DNA of 64,000 nucleotides from Bacteroidaceae bacterium (GTDB lineage Bacteria; Bacteroidota; Bacteroidia; Bacteroidales; Bacteroidaceae): NCBI GenBank assembly GCA_017651315.1, contig JAGCDE010000022.1, positions 48,803 to 112,802 of the forward strand, read 5' to 3'. Shown piece by piece: positions 1 to 9,062 of this stretch (position 1 is its first letter; each line of letters starts with the position of its first letter). The notes under the pieces were generated by a model. It saw only the letters and a program-made list of their open reading frames with translations, ran no database searches and was not told where the DNA came from. The position numbers and the translations under genes were made by a program.

Positions 1-110
1 CAGCTTTCCCCTATATTGGGCTGGGCTGTAAAAATGCCTTTGAAAGGTGCAATCTGATAGCCCCCCCAAAGAGTGGTCTTCAGGTAGGGTTCAAACTTGT
101 ATGGCTTCAT
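1..110 (-). CDS. manA: Mannose-6-phosphate isomerase class I, N-terminal part
   Basis: Only the first 36 codons lie in the window; the gene runs off the left edge. They start MKPYKFEPYLKTTLWGG and end in an NIGESW-like stretch, the hallmark opening of type I phosphomannose isomerases in Bacteroidetes (K-x-TLWGG, then GESWE in the family). The enzyme interconverts mannose 6-phosphate and fructose 6-phosphate in the cytoplasm. The ATG lies four bases after the stop of the ROK kinase gene, with an AGGA ribosome site spanning the junction, so the two are co-transcribed. Together they would phosphorylate and isomerise mannose released by the mannanases upstream. Function is inferred from N-terminal sequence only; the zinc ligands are outside the window. 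Confidence 0.85.
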   Translation of the reverse strand, partial: MKPYKFEPYLKTTLWGGYQIAPFKGIFTAQPNIGES

Positions 111-114
111 TCCT

Positions 115-1101
115 TCAATTATTTAATAGTTCCCATCCGACCGCCGATGCCCCAAGCACTGCGGCACTGCTTCCTTCAAGCCCGCTGACAAGGAACCTCA
201 TATCCTTGAACAGGGGAAGGACGTGTTCTTCATACCCCTCCTTTATCGGATTCATGATCAGGTCACCGGCCTTAGTCATCCCTCCGAAGAATATGAATGC
301 CTCCGGAGCTGAAAAAGCGGCGAAATCGGCACAGGCCTCACCTAACAGATGGCCTGTGAACCGGTATATCTCCAATGCAATCGCGTCATTCCTTTCTGCG
401 GCGAGGCTCACGTCAAGCGAGGTGATTTTTTGCGGATCCAGCTGCCTCAGAAGGGATGGCCGAGGGTCGGATTCCAGAATTTCTCGTGCTGTGCGCGCCA
501 CACCGGTTGCTGAACAGTAGGTTTCCAGGCAACCTTTGCGTCCGCATCCGCAGCTGCGTCCGTTCTCATGACGTACGATGACGTGACCAAGCTCACCTGC
601 AAAACCGTTTGAGCCGTAAAGAAGCTTTCCGTTCACGACGATTCCGGAGCCTACACCGGTGCCAAGAGTCAGGACAATGAAATTCTTCATGCCTCGTGCA
701 ACGCCGTATGTCATTTCACCGATGGCGGCTGCGTTGGCATCGTTGGTCAAGGCTACGGGTATGCCCAATTCATGGCTGAACATCTCTGCAAGCGGCACCA
801 CTTCATCGTGTGCCCACGGCAGGTTAGGAGCATATTCGATAGTGCCGCGATAGTAGTTGCCGTTGGGGGCGCCTATACCCATCGCTTTTATGGACTGTAT
901 GCCTCCCACCTCTTCAATGACAGGTTTCAACGCTTCGATACAGGCGATTACATAGTCCCTGGCACACTTGAAACCTGTAGTCTTGATGGCAGTGGTCTTC
1001 CTGATGTCACCTTTGGCATCCACAATCCCGAATACGGAATTTGTACCTCCCAAATCCAGACCGATTACGTATGGTCCGGTAATCTGACTGTTCTCTTTCA
1101 T
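115..1101 (-). CDS. ROK-family sugar kinase (glucokinase/mannokinase type)
   Basis: A 328-residue cytoplasmic kinase. The phosphate-binding motif DLGGTN is at residues 16-21, a GTGVGSG motif lies near residue 148, and the ROK zinc-site signature with GHVIVRHENGRSCGCG followed by GCLE lies near residues 170-195. ROK enzymes phosphorylate glucose, mannose, fructose or N-acetyl sugars with ATP. Its place between an MFS transporter gene (2 bases away) and manA suggests that imported mannose or glucose is the substrate. That is inference: ROK specificity cannot be read from motifs alone. Length is normal for the family and no damage is visible. Confidence 0.88.
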   Translation of the reverse strand: MKENSQITGPYVIGLDLGGTNSVFGIVDAKGDIRKTTAIKTTGFKCARDYVIACIEALKPVIEEVGGIQSIKAMGIGAPNGNYYRGTIEYAPNLPWAHDEVVPLAEMFSHELGIPVALTNDANAAAIGEMTYGVARGMKNFIVLTLGTGVGSGIVVNGKLLYGSNGFAGELGHVIVRHENGRSCGCGRKGCLETYCSATGVARTAREILESDPRPSLLRQLDPQKITSLDVSLAAERNDAIALEIYRFTGHLLGEACADFAAFSAPEAFIFFGGMTKAGDLIMNPIKEGYEEHVLPLFKDMRFLVSGLEGSSAAVLGASAVGWELLNN

Positions 1102-1103
1102 GA

Positions 1104-2279
1104 TTATTTCTGTTTATCAGTTTTAATGCCGAATGCACAGTATGTAAGATAAGCGGCATAGATCACCAGGACGCAGATGCCGGCTGTAATGCTGCCCGTC
1201 CAATCTGTGGCCATACCTATGAGAGGTGTTACTGCCCCGCCACCCGCTATGGCGGTGATCATCAGACCGGAGATAAGGTTCGCCTTTTCCGGCAGTGTCT
1301 GGACTGCCATCGAAAAGATGATTGAGAAGATGCAGGAGCAGAGAAAACCGATTGCGCCGAATTGCACCAGTGCTCCCGATGCCGGAAGCCGGATGAAAGC
1401 CAGGGACAGGATAACAAGTATGCATGTCACTATGTTCAGCCGGAAGTAGGTTATCTCCCTTATCTTAGTCATAAGGAAAACTCCGAGAAAAGCTCCAACG
1501 GTACGGCAGATGAAATAGACCTGAGGTGCCGTACCTGCCTCTCCCAAGGTCCATCCGTAGCGTGCAATCATCACCTTTGATGACACGAAGTTGGTTCCGA
1601 CATCGATTCCTACGACAAAGAATATACCCAGGAAGAGCAGAAGGATGGTGCGGTTTTTCAGTAAACCGAAAGTCTGTCTGACAGTCACATCGCTTTCTTC
1701 CTCAGGCTCACGTTCAATAGGTGACAGTATAAGCCACAAGGCTGACAGCAGGGTGATGGCCCCCAGGACGGGGAATGCCAGGTACCATCTGCCTGCATCA
1801 CCTTTGCCAAGCACGTTTACTGCAAAAAGCATTATGAACGGTCCGCAGAATGATGACACAGCCTTCACGACTTGTCCGGCAGTGAGGCTGCTGGTCAGTA
1901 TTTTCTCGTTGGTCACCACGTTTTTGATCAGAGGATTCTCTGATACCTGAAGGATAGCGTTTCCTATACCGAGGGCCATATAACCCACTATACATGCCCA
2001 GGATGTCCCGACCAGAGGTACCATCATGCCTGCAATGGTCACCGCCATGCCTATCAGGACCGTATTCTTTCTGCCCCATCTGTTCATCCGTATGCCAACG
2101 GGAACACCGAGGAACAGAAACCATACAAAAACCATTGACGGCAACAGTCCGGCCATTGTCTGGCTCCATCCGAACGCCTCCCGGGCATAGTCACTCGAAA
2201 TGCCTACTATGTCGCAGAATCCCATAACGAAGAATGAGAACAGCACTGCGCCGATACACGAAATCTGTTTTGCTTTCAT
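1104..2279 (-). CDS. MFS sugar transporter (FHS/fucose-permease-like)
   Basis: A 391-residue integral membrane protein with about 12 hydrophobic segments and the MFS loop motif GIRMNRWGRKNT after the second helix. It resembles the fucose/glucose:H+ symporter (FHS) branch of the major facilitator superfamily, which imports free monosaccharides or small disaccharides over the inner membrane. It lies two bases before the ROK kinase and about 120 bases after the GH5 mannanase, so it probably carries mannose, glucose or mannobiose from the periplasm to the kinase. The substrate is inferred from context. Confidence 0.82.
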   Translation of the reverse strand: MKAKQISCIGAVLFSFFVMGFCDIVGISSDYAREAFGWSQTMAGLLPSMVFVWFLFLGVPVGIRMNRWGRKNTVLIGMAVTIAGMMVPLVGTSWACIVGYMALGIGNAILQVSENPLIKNVVTNEKILTSSLTAGQVVKAVSSFCGPFIMLFAVNVLGKGDAGRWYLAFPVLGAITLLSALWLILSPIEREPEEESDVTVRQTFGLLKNRTILLLFLGIFFVVGIDVGTNFVSSKVMIARYGWTLGEAGTAPQVYFICRTVGAFLGVFLMTKIREITYFRLNIVTCILVILSLAFIRLPASGALVQFGAIGFLCSCIFSIIFSMAVQTLPEKANLISGLMITAIAGGGAVTPLIGMATDWTGSITAGICVLVIYAAYLTYCAFGIKTDKQK

Positions 2280-2401
2280 TTTGAATTGTTATTTAGACCA
2301 ATAGGGAATAGACACGCGGTAAATGGTCCTCTCGTGCCTGTAATCTGTCTTGGTTTGTTTCCGGAATATTTCTCCTGTTCTTTGGTGACGTTTTGTGACA
2401 A

Positions 2402-3376
2402 TCAGAAAACGGAGGCTTTTTTTGATGTTTCTGTAATGCCCCCCGGCCCGGCAATAACCTCCCGTCCCCACCATGTAGGTGTCTTCCAGTCAATGGGGTC
2501 AACCAGGTCAAGCCATTGGTTTTCAGCGTTGTTACCGGTCCATGACCATGGTATATAGCCGTATTTCAGCTTGTTGCATGTTGCCAGAATCATCTTGTGG
2601 TCGGCCTTGCAGTTCAGATTGTTTCGGCCGTCATTGCTGTTGTATCCGAACTCTCCCACGATAACGGGCAATTTCAGTTTGCGGCAGCTCTTCAGGTCAT
2701 GGCGTATCTTTTCAGGGTCATTCCACGATCCGTACATGTGGACAGACAGCAGAATGTTGTGTAGCGGGTCGGCGTTTATCAGGTCCTTCCCCTTTTCAAT
2801 GAACGGGGTTATGTTCTGTCCCCATCCGGGGGCATCCACCACGATTGTCAGGGCGTAACCTGCATTGCGCATGGCCTTTACGGCTTCGGTGTAGCTGTCT
2901 AACCAATGGTCACTGCTTACCTGATGGTCTCCCCATTCATTGGCTATGTTAAGGAGCAGGTATCTTTCATACCGTTTAAGCATTTCGGCCCTTTCCGGTT
3001 TGGAATACCATTGAGCCATCGCTACCAGACGCTCTTTTGACGGGCTTCCTGTCACGTCATGCAGTTCAACCATGGGTATCATCCGGAGTTCAATACATCT
3101 TCTGATGATTCTTTCCAGTTCATCATCATTGCCACGTGTCTGCCAAACTATCCGGACAGTGTTGCAACCTACGGCCTCAATTTCATCCAGTGCATCGTAA
3201 GCCCTTTGGCCGAACCAGGCATGCGGGTTGTTCATGCCTCTGATTACGAAAGCCTTTCCGTCGGCGTCAATCAGTTTATGCCTGCGGGTGGTGAAGCATT
3301 GGGCATTTATGGCAGTGACAGAGAGCAGGACCGTTGCCAGTACTGCTGTAATCCTTTTTAATGCGTTGATATTCAT
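2402..3376 (-). CDS. GH5 endo-beta-1,4-mannanase (GH5_8-like), secreted
   Basis: A 324-residue secreted glycosidase that hydrolyses internal beta-1,4-mannosidic bonds. I start it at the ATG at 3376 (MNINALKR) because it yields a signal peptide ending near AINAQ; longer in-frame starts overlap the preceding gene. Family marks follow the bacterial GH5_8 mannanase order: IRGMNNPHAWF, NTVRIVW, ELHDVTGS, acid/base Glu in NIANEWGD near residue 145, VVDAPGWGQN, SVHMYGSW, nucleophile Glu in VIVGEFGY near 242, and WSWTGNN. It is the fifth gene of the leftward operon and complements the GH26 enzyme. Confidence 0.9.
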   Translation of the reverse strand: MNINALKRITAVLATVLLSVTAINAQCFTTRRHKLIDADGKAFVIRGMNNPHAWFGQRAYDALDEIEAVGCNTVRIVWQTRGNDDELERIIRRCIELRMIPMVELHDVTGSPSKERLVAMAQWYSKPERAEMLKRYERYLLLNIANEWGDHQVSSDHWLDSYTEAVKAMRNAGYALTIVVDAPGWGQNITPFIEKGKDLINADPLHNILLSVHMYGSWNDPEKIRHDLKSCRKLKLPVIVGEFGYNSNDGRNNLNCKADHKMILATCNKLKYGYIPWSWTGNNAENQWLDLVDPIDWKTPTWWGREVIAGPGGITETSKKASVF

Positions 3377-3389
3377 AATGCTGTTTTTA

Positions 3390-4721
3390 TCATTTAAGAT
3401 AATTGTCAATGAACTGAAGGCGTGGGGTGTAGTATTTTGCATCCCAATCTGCGCGATACTGTCCTGACGGCCATGAATGTGTACGGTATGGGACGCAGTT
3501 CACTGTCTTTTTACCTGGTGCGTTGTTGAGTGACGACCATACTCCGGAGGGAGGACATGTGGTGTCAATCATGCCCATCTCGCAGAATATTTCAGCCTTG
3601 GAGTGTCTTATCAGCTGAGCTCCGTCAAAATAGGGGAGAACACGGTCAATCATTTCGGCTGATATGTCACGATGGTTCTCGATAGGTTGGGGCCAGCCAC
3701 TCAGACGTCCTGCACGTGCTCCGCCCAAATCCTGCATGGCAGGTACGTTCAGCACCACAGCCGATACACGCTCATCAAGTCCTGCAGCGGCGACAGCCTG
3801 TCCTCCGCCCTGGCTTTCGCCAATGACCAGGATTCGCTTGCCATCCCATTCCGGTTGGCGGGTCATATACTCTATGGCACGCAACAGACGCAGATACATT
3901 CCTTTGAAATAGTAGGTCTCACGGTCAGCGGCATTGTACTCATAGTAGTTGCGTAACATGCCGTTCTCCAGGCCACGGTAATATTCCGTGGGCTGACCGT
4001 TCAGCATTCCATGGGCGTTCAGATCCAGGCTCAGGGCACCGTTGGTTCCTTTTGCGGCATTATCCACGCATTCACCCACCTGGCAGCGGCACCAGTCGCC
4101 GCTCACTCCGGCAGCACGGCACAGGATAATGATCGGCAGTGATTTCCTGCGCGCGTTTTTGGGCTTTGCCATGTAAGCCCGGACAGGGGCGGGACCAAGG
4201 CAGTTTATCTCTATATCCTGGCATTCGTAACCATCACGGTACCGTTCAGGCACCTCAAGCTCTCTTGCTGTCACCTGCATGGGCAGGGCATTGAGCTGAC
4301 GTTTCAGGTTGTTCCAGTAATCCATAAGGTCCGACGGTTCGTCATATCCGGCCCTGAAGCCTTCGGGGGCAACTGCGAATCCTACCCCTTCACTCTGTCC
4401 GAGCCGTCCCTGCAGTTCCACGCTTACAGCGCATGTCTCGTCGTATGTGTTCTCATAAAGGACAGAGCTGCCTGTTGATGGAAGGACCTTGAACTGTCCG
4501 GTCAGGTTGTTGTTGACCGAAACCCTGAGCACCATTGAATCGGACGGAATGCCGTTCATGTTACAGCTGACAATGACTTTCTCTCCTTTCTGATATATAG
4601 GATTGTCTTTGTTCAGAGTGAGACGGTAGCTCAAGCCTCTTCCTGTTCCGGGTTGGGCGGAAAGCAGGGCCGGTGAGAGAGAGAGCAGGACCGGCAAAGC
4701 CAAAGAAAAAAGTCTTTTCAT
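3390..4721 (-). CDS. Secreted acetyl xylan esterase-like (CE7/AXE1) alpha/beta hydrolase
   Basis: A 443-residue protein with a signal peptide ending near LLSAQP, a beta-sandwich-like N-terminal region of about 100 residues, and an alpha/beta-hydrolase domain. The nucleophile elbow GESQGGGQ is near residue 300, a candidate Asp in DTTCPPSG near 387 and His in THSWPSG near 418. This order matches acetyl xylan esterase/cephalosporin-C deacetylase (AXE1) proteins, which remove O-acetyl groups from sugars. It sits between an SGNH esterase and a mannanase, so it probably deacetylates mannan or its oligosaccharides. Plain gut CE7 enzymes lack the extra N-terminal domain, which is typical of larger Bacteroidetes members. 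Confidence 0.85.
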   Translation of the reverse strand: MKRLFSLALPVLLSLSPALLSAQPGTGRGLSYRLTLNKDNPIYQKGEKVIVSCNMNGIPSDSMVLRVSVNNNLTGQFKVLPSTGSSVLYENTYDETCAVSVELQGRLGQSEGVGFAVAPEGFRAGYDEPSDLMDYWNNLKRQLNALPMQVTARELEVPERYRDGYECQDIEINCLGPAPVRAYMAKPKNARRKSLPIIILCRAAGVSGDWCRCQVGECVDNAAKGTNGALSLDLNAHGMLNGQPTEYYRGLENGMLRNYYEYNAADRETYYFKGMYLRLLRAIEYMTRQPEWDGKRILVIGESQGGGQAVAAAGLDERVSAVVLNVPAMQDLGGARAGRLSGWPQPIENHRDISAEMIDRVLPYFDGAQLIRHSKAEIFCEMGMIDTTCPPSGVWSSLNNAPGKKTVNCVPYRTHSWPSGQYRADWDAKYYTPRLQFIDNYLK

Positions 4722-4725
4722 AGTT

Positions 4726-5517
4726 TCAGAAGTAGTTGTTCCTTATTTCCTTGGCTATATACCTACCCATCAGCTGCTGTCCTTCAGGTCCCGGATGCAG
4801 ACCGTCGCGCAGATAACGCTGGCCATGTCCGTTCTCCGTTTTTTCGGTAATTCCGCATTCCGAATAGCAGTCGATTATCTGAACGGACAGGGAACGGCAA
4901 ATCTCCTTCAGGATCTCAATCTTCTGTAGGTTCTGCTGATTGTGTCCCGGATCCGATGTCTGGATAGGAGTACACACGAATACCCGGCAGCCGGGGAAAC
5001 GTTCTATTATGGTCTGGATTGCCCATCGGGCCCCTCCTGCCATGGTCGTCACATCCACCTGGTCAAGTGATTTGCCTTGCAGCGCCTCCTGGGCAGAGCC
5101 GAGGCGGCTGTCGTTCGTGCCCATGGAGAAAACGAATACGTCAGGGGCGGGGAACAGGCCGGCATCGACTTCGGCAATGAATTTCTGCACATGGACTTTC
5201 GATGTGTTGTTGTGCCGTTTCTGAAGTTCGGCAGCGTCATTTGTAGGCAACCATCCGTCAGAAATCCCGGCAAACCCCTCCTGGCCATAGTCCTGTGTAT
5301 CAGGATGGCATGCCCAGGTGGATGAACCCACTGCCACGTTATGGTGAGTGGCGAACCCCAATGTCTTTACGACTGTGGCTGACCATTGGTTGCCGGAAGT
5401 GATGCTGTTTCCGTCACACCCGAAATTCATCCTTGTGAAATCCGGAAATGTAGTCTGGGCGTTGAGCGTAGTTGCCAATGCCAACGCCACTGCCAGTATA
5501 AACCTGTCTTTTTTCAT
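4726..5517 (-). CDS. Secreted SGNH/GDSL-family esterase
   Basis: A 263-residue hydrolase with a signal peptide ending near TLNAQ. Block I is degenerate but recognisable (GCDGNSITSG, catalytic Ser near residue 39), block III is MGTNDSR near 135, and block V is DGLHPGPEG near 240 with the catalytic Asp and His. SGNH enzymes of this size in glycan loci are carbohydrate O-acetylesterases. Its start overlaps the stop of the GH26 gene by four bases (ATGA), indicating coupled translation. It probably deacetylates mannan in the periplasm or at the cell surface. Confidence 0.85.
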   Translation of the reverse strand: MKKDRFILAVALALATTLNAQTTFPDFTRMNFGCDGNSITSGNQWSATVVKTLGFATHHNVAVGSSTWACHPDTQDYGQEGFAGISDGWLPTNDAAELQKRHNNTSKVHVQKFIAEVDAGLFPAPDVFVFSMGTNDSRLGSAQEALQGKSLDQVDVTTMAGGARWAIQTIIERFPGCRVFVCTPIQTSDPGHNQQNLQKIEILKEICRSLSVQIIDCYSECGITEKTENGHGQRYLRDGLHPGPEGQQLMGRYIAKEIRNNYF

Positions 5518-6638
5518 TTTACATCTTTTATGTCGTTAAGGAACAGGAAATGGGCATTGGATTTCATGATCTTTATCGGATCATTGGGGTTGATCCTGAG
5601 CGGCTCACCCGACGGTTTGTCCGGGTTTCTCGGGGCATTTCGCCAGGTCAGGGCGTATGAAGTCTCAAACTTGGTCAGGATGTTCTGAAGGTCAACCGAG
5701 AGTGGTCCGCATTCAGACAATGCATGCAGCTTGTGTTTCCGGGCAGCGATGTCGGTCGAGATCCTGAGTGCATTCTCCACATTGCGGTTGAACTGCTCGC
5801 CCTGTCCGTAGAAATCAAAGGTGAGCATGTCTATGTATTCGTCACCGGGGTAACCTGCCATATACTCTTCGGCAGTTGAGAATTTGTCGGTGTTATAGGC
5901 GAACAGTATGTTGTGTAACCCTTTTGCCCTCAGATAGTCCACTGTATAACGCCACAGCCGGGCATATTCTTCATCAGTGCAGCGGGTCTTTCCCCACCAG
6001 AAGAAACTGCCCGAATGCTCGTGCCACGGACGGAAGATGAAAGGTATCAGTTTGCCGTTGTCATCCCTCAGACGCATGAAGAATGATGCCAGTCTGTCTA
6101 ACCAGCTGTTGAACATGGCATTGTCAGGACCTCCTGGGAGTATGGAGCGCACGGCATTGTCTCCGTCGGCAGAGAGGAACCCTACATCCCATGCGGAACC
6201 GGCTCCGTTCGGCTCCTTCTTTCCCGGCCATTTTGACGATATGGGGTTTACCACATGCCAGCTTATGGTTATGATGCCGTTCTGCTTGTAGAACCATTTG
6301 GCACGATCGATTATGTGGCTGAACATTACGCCGTCCAGACTTTTCTCTCCTCCCAGTTCAAGTTCGCCCAGTTCAAATCCGGTCAGGGCAGGGTAGTCAC
6401 CGGTTATCTCCTTAGTATCGGACCTGCCGGGTTCATTCCACCAGTTGTAACCATACAGCAGGTCATCCTGATGACCGTACATGCAGCCTTTTTTCTGCAG
6501 GTTGTGCAGTCGTGTGAAAAGAGCTTTCGCTTCAGGTGTAGCCTGAGGGTCGGACGGAGTCCATTGCTGGGCGTTTGCAGCAAGCATCGGAACCATAACG
6601 GTCAATGCGGTCAGTAACTTTATTCTCATAGCTGTCAT
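5514..6638 (-). CDS. GH26 endo-beta-1,4-mannanase, secreted
   Basis: A 374-residue exported enzyme with a signal peptide ending near LAANAQ. GH26 marks are clear: GCMYGHQDDL near the N terminus, substrate-binding ISWHVVNP, acid/base Glu in FRPWHEHSGSFFWW near residue 206, and nucleophile Glu in LSECGPL near 309. GH26 enzymes cut beta-1,4-mannan; several Bacteroidetes members release mannobiose, which fits the divergent 2-epimerase gene. A second ATG three codons in (6629) gives an equally good signal peptide. It is the second gene of the leftward operon, about 110 bases after the fasciclin gene. Confidence 0.93.
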   Translation of the reverse strand: MTAMRIKLLTALTVMVPMLAANAQQWTPSDPQATPEAKALFTRLHNLQKKGCMYGHQDDLLYGYNWWNEPGRSDTKEITGDYPALTGFELGELELGGEKSLDGVMFSHIIDRAKWFYKQNGIITISWHVVNPISSKWPGKKEPNGAGSAWDVGFLSADGDNAVRSILPGGPDNAMFNSWLDRLASFFMRLRDDNGKLIPFIFRPWHEHSGSFFWWGKTRCTDEEYARLWRYTVDYLRAKGLHNILFAYNTDKFSTAEEYMAGYPGDEYIDMLTFDFYGQGEQFNRNVENALRISTDIAARKHKLHALSECGPLSVDLQNILTKFETSYALTWRNAPRNPDKPSGEPLRINPNDPIKIMKSNAHFLFLNDIKDVK

Positions 6639-6749
6639 ATTTTGTTTGTTTCAGTTTTACAAATTATTTAAAAATTATGTCCGGTATCCGGTTTCCTGAT
6701 TGAATACGCTCATCCCGTCACTGCATACCGTTATCCGGGATAAAGGCGG

Positions 6750-8699
6750 TCAATGTCTGTCTTCCGGTACCTCACCTTGGAATACACTCTTGGGAACAAT
6801 CTCAAGGTTGTCCATCTGGAAGGTGGTCTTGTCATTATCCAGAACCTGTCTGATACGCAGATAATAATCCCGCTCAGGTTCAAAATAGTCCGTGACCAGG
6901 ATAGAGCGAAGCATGTGCAGGTTCTCGCGCTGGACATCCCAGCCTTGATAGCTGTCAATACCCTTCATGAGCCCGCGGTTGTGCATGGCATGGTCGTAGG
7001 CTTCGATTGTTTCCTGGTCACCCAGCTCGGTGTCGCTTATCCAGCCCACTTTAGGGTTGTCACCGGTTAGACGAAGGTCAAGGGGAATGCCGCAGGGTAC
7101 GTCGTTAAGGTATATCTGTGACACTCCGCGTCCCGCCTCGGCATAGAACGACAGACGTATCTCGTATGTCGCTCCCGTGGGTACCGGTGGCAGTTTCAGG
7201 GTGACGTCATAAATACCTTCCATCACCAGTTCGCCTCCATAATAGCAGTTGTATGTCCCGGCCAGGTTACGGAAAACAACCGGGACCTCCTCCTTATAGG
7301 TGAAGTTGGCGAGAAAACCTGCCTTGAAACAGGTTGCAATTCTCGTGGCGCCGACCGGTCGTGTCCTGGCTCCGGAATTGACAAGGTCAGGTGAAAGAGT
7401 GCCGCTGGCAATCCTGATCCTGGTGTTCAGTGTGTTCTCGCGGGTCTCTTTACTATATGATATTATGTCATCGATATAGTGATACTGACCGTTAAGGGCA
7501 GTCTGGTCCATGTGTCCCTGCGAAGGAGACATCACCTTGGCTCCGCGCACCTGAACAGCTTTGGCAGGTCCCTTCCTGTTTATGAACGGGCTGGTGTTTC
7601 CCTGATAGTGGGGAGTGCTGATGCGCATTATGGTGTGTGGAGCCAGAGTCTCGTAAAAATCCTCCATATCTATTTCCGCCGGTTTGATGCAGTTCCGGAC
7701 AATCTGTGGCTCTGTAATGTTCATGTCATTGTAGTTGAGTCCGTAAGGCAGAAGGTGATATGACACGAATCTGTTGAGAGGGTTCTTGCGGTTGGTATAA
7801 TCATCGTCATACTGGTAGGCTTCATCGGGGTAGGACTCGTCATATATCTTCTTCGCGTAGGCTGCAAGATCATCAATGTTATTGATACCATGGGCCTTAT
7901 AAACCTCATCCGTTTCCACAAATGCAGTAAACTTGAAATAGCGTTTGGCCGGCCACACCTTGTTCTCCCTCTCGCCGCTGGATGTTACTTCCCTGAAATA
8001 ACCGGTAGTGCAGGAATCCCCTCCGGGCTCAATGTAATTCGGGTCCAGATGTTTGACGAGAGAGTCGCTTAGTCCGGTTACGATCAAAGCCTGATAGAAA
8101 ATACTAATGGTAGAGTCTTCTTTCATGACATCCGGCAGGAAGGAGTTGCTTGGCTGGATGACACGGTCAACAATATGCATCACCCCGTTCTGGAGTGTGT
8201 CGTCCCTTTCAAGAATTATGGCTGACCTGTTAATCTTGTATATGATCTTGTTCTCCTTCCCGGTTATTGCGGAATCGCATGTGTAAATCAGATAACGGTC
8301 AAGCATGTTCGGGTATGGCAGCGCACCTTCTATGATATCGTTGAGATAGAATGCGTAGTCAATAATGTGAGTCCTGGCTATTGTATCACACTCTTTTACT
8401 GTCAGGTCTGATACGCTTGAAAGGTTCCTCTCCTGGAGGTAGATGTCGATGGCTTCGTTGGTGGGGGCGAGGCAGGTATATTCGCCGTATGTGCGCATCT
8501 CTCCCCAAAGTCCGGCTTTTTTCAGCACTTCGATAAAACTGCTGAAGTAGGATTCCCTGTTACTCAGGAAGTCAGCAATGGTTTCACCTGTGAACGTGTA
8601 GTAGTTTCCCGGGTGATTCTCCTCAAAGCAGCCTGTAATGTTCATTGTCAGAAGCACCACGCTGACTGTGGCACTGATTCTCGTAAAAAACCTTTTCAT
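6750..8699 (-). CDS. Fasciclin (FAS1) domain lipoprotein, first gene of the mannan operon
   Basis: A 649-residue lipoprotein. The N terminus MKRFFTRIS...MNITGC carries a lipobox Cys near residue 24. A FAS1-like domain spans roughly residues 45-190 (LAPTNEAIDIYL and GVMHIVDRVIQP motifs), a more diverged FAS1-like region follows to about 430, and the remainder looks like a beta-rich, possibly carbohydrate-binding module. Such multi-domain fasciclin lipoproteins occur at the cell surface in Bacteroidetes glycan loci as glycan-binding or adhesion proteins. As the lead gene here it occupies the place a SusD-like protein normally fills. The binding role is inferred. Confidence 0.75.
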   Translation of the reverse strand: MKRFFTRISATVSVVLLTMNITGCFEENHPGNYYTFTGETIADFLSNRESYFSSFIEVLKKAGLWGEMRTYGEYTCLAPTNEAIDIYLQERNLSSVSDLTVKECDTIARTHIIDYAFYLNDIIEGALPYPNMLDRYLIYTCDSAITGKENKIIYKINRSAIILERDDTLQNGVMHIVDRVIQPSNSFLPDVMKEDSTISIFYQALIVTGLSDSLVKHLDPNYIEPGGDSCTTGYFREVTSSGERENKVWPAKRYFKFTAFVETDEVYKAHGINNIDDLAAYAKKIYDESYPDEAYQYDDDYTNRKNPLNRFVSYHLLPYGLNYNDMNITEPQIVRNCIKPAEIDMEDFYETLAPHTIMRISTPHYQGNTSPFINRKGPAKAVQVRGAKVMSPSQGHMDQTALNGQYHYIDDIISYSKETRENTLNTRIRIASGTLSPDLVNSGARTRPVGATRIATCFKAGFLANFTYKEEVPVVFRNLAGTYNCYYGGELVMEGIYDVTLKLPPVPTGATYEIRLSFYAEAGRGVSQIYLNDVPCGIPLDLRLTGDNPKVGWISDTELGDQETIEAYDHAMHNRGLMKGIDSYQGWDVQRENLHMLRSILVTDYFEPERDYYLRIRQVLDNDKTTFQMDNLEIVPKSVFQGEVPEDRH

Positions 8700-8767
8700 C
8701 TTTTTTTAAATCCGTTTGATTGTTGACGGCAAAAAAACATACAATCCCGGTTGTTTTTTTCCGAGTT

Positions 8768-8775
8768 CAAACTTA
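8768..8775 (-). promoter_or_regulatory. Putative -7 box for the leftward mannan operon
   Basis: TAAGTTTG on the minus strand matches the Bacteroidetes -7 consensus TAnnTTTG, 68 bases before the fasciclin start codon. A TTTG lies upstream but at 16 rather than 19-20 bases. Just beyond it, at 8799-8820, is the palindrome CGATATATCG followed by CATATCGGGA, a candidate operator between the divergent genes. Confidence 0.5.
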
Positions 8776-8924
8776 ATGTAAGTTTTTATAGCAAACAGCG
8801 ATATATCGGACATATCGGGATATTTTTCAGACATTTTTTTTCTGAATGAATATGAAGACGGAGCCGGTGTCTTTTATATGTCCTGTTTTGTCCTTATTGT
8901 TACCTGCCGTTAAAAAGCATTGTT

Positions 8925-8932
8925 TAATTTTG
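8925..8932 (+). promoter_or_regulatory. Putative -7 box for the epimerase-glycosidase gene
   Basis: TAATTTTG matches TAnnTTTG and implies a transcript starting near 8939 with a leader of about 120 bases before the ATG at 9063. No good -33 box is present at standard spacing, so activator control is plausible. Confidence 0.45.
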
Positions 8933-9062
8933 CATTCAGGACAATATGCTCTGGGACAGAGGGGTAATATTATATGGTGTCAACCCTTTTTTCCCGTGAA
9001 TGTATGTCCTGACCGATTCTTACAATCCGGGGAACTGAATGCAAATTCATTTAAGGATAAAA

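Noticed and set aside
8700-9062. A short open frame and possible RNA gene in the divergent region before the epimerase-glycosidase gene
   Set aside because: The frame lacks a start context and overlaps the leader; apart from promoters and the ATATCGG palindrome I see no gene or stable RNA.
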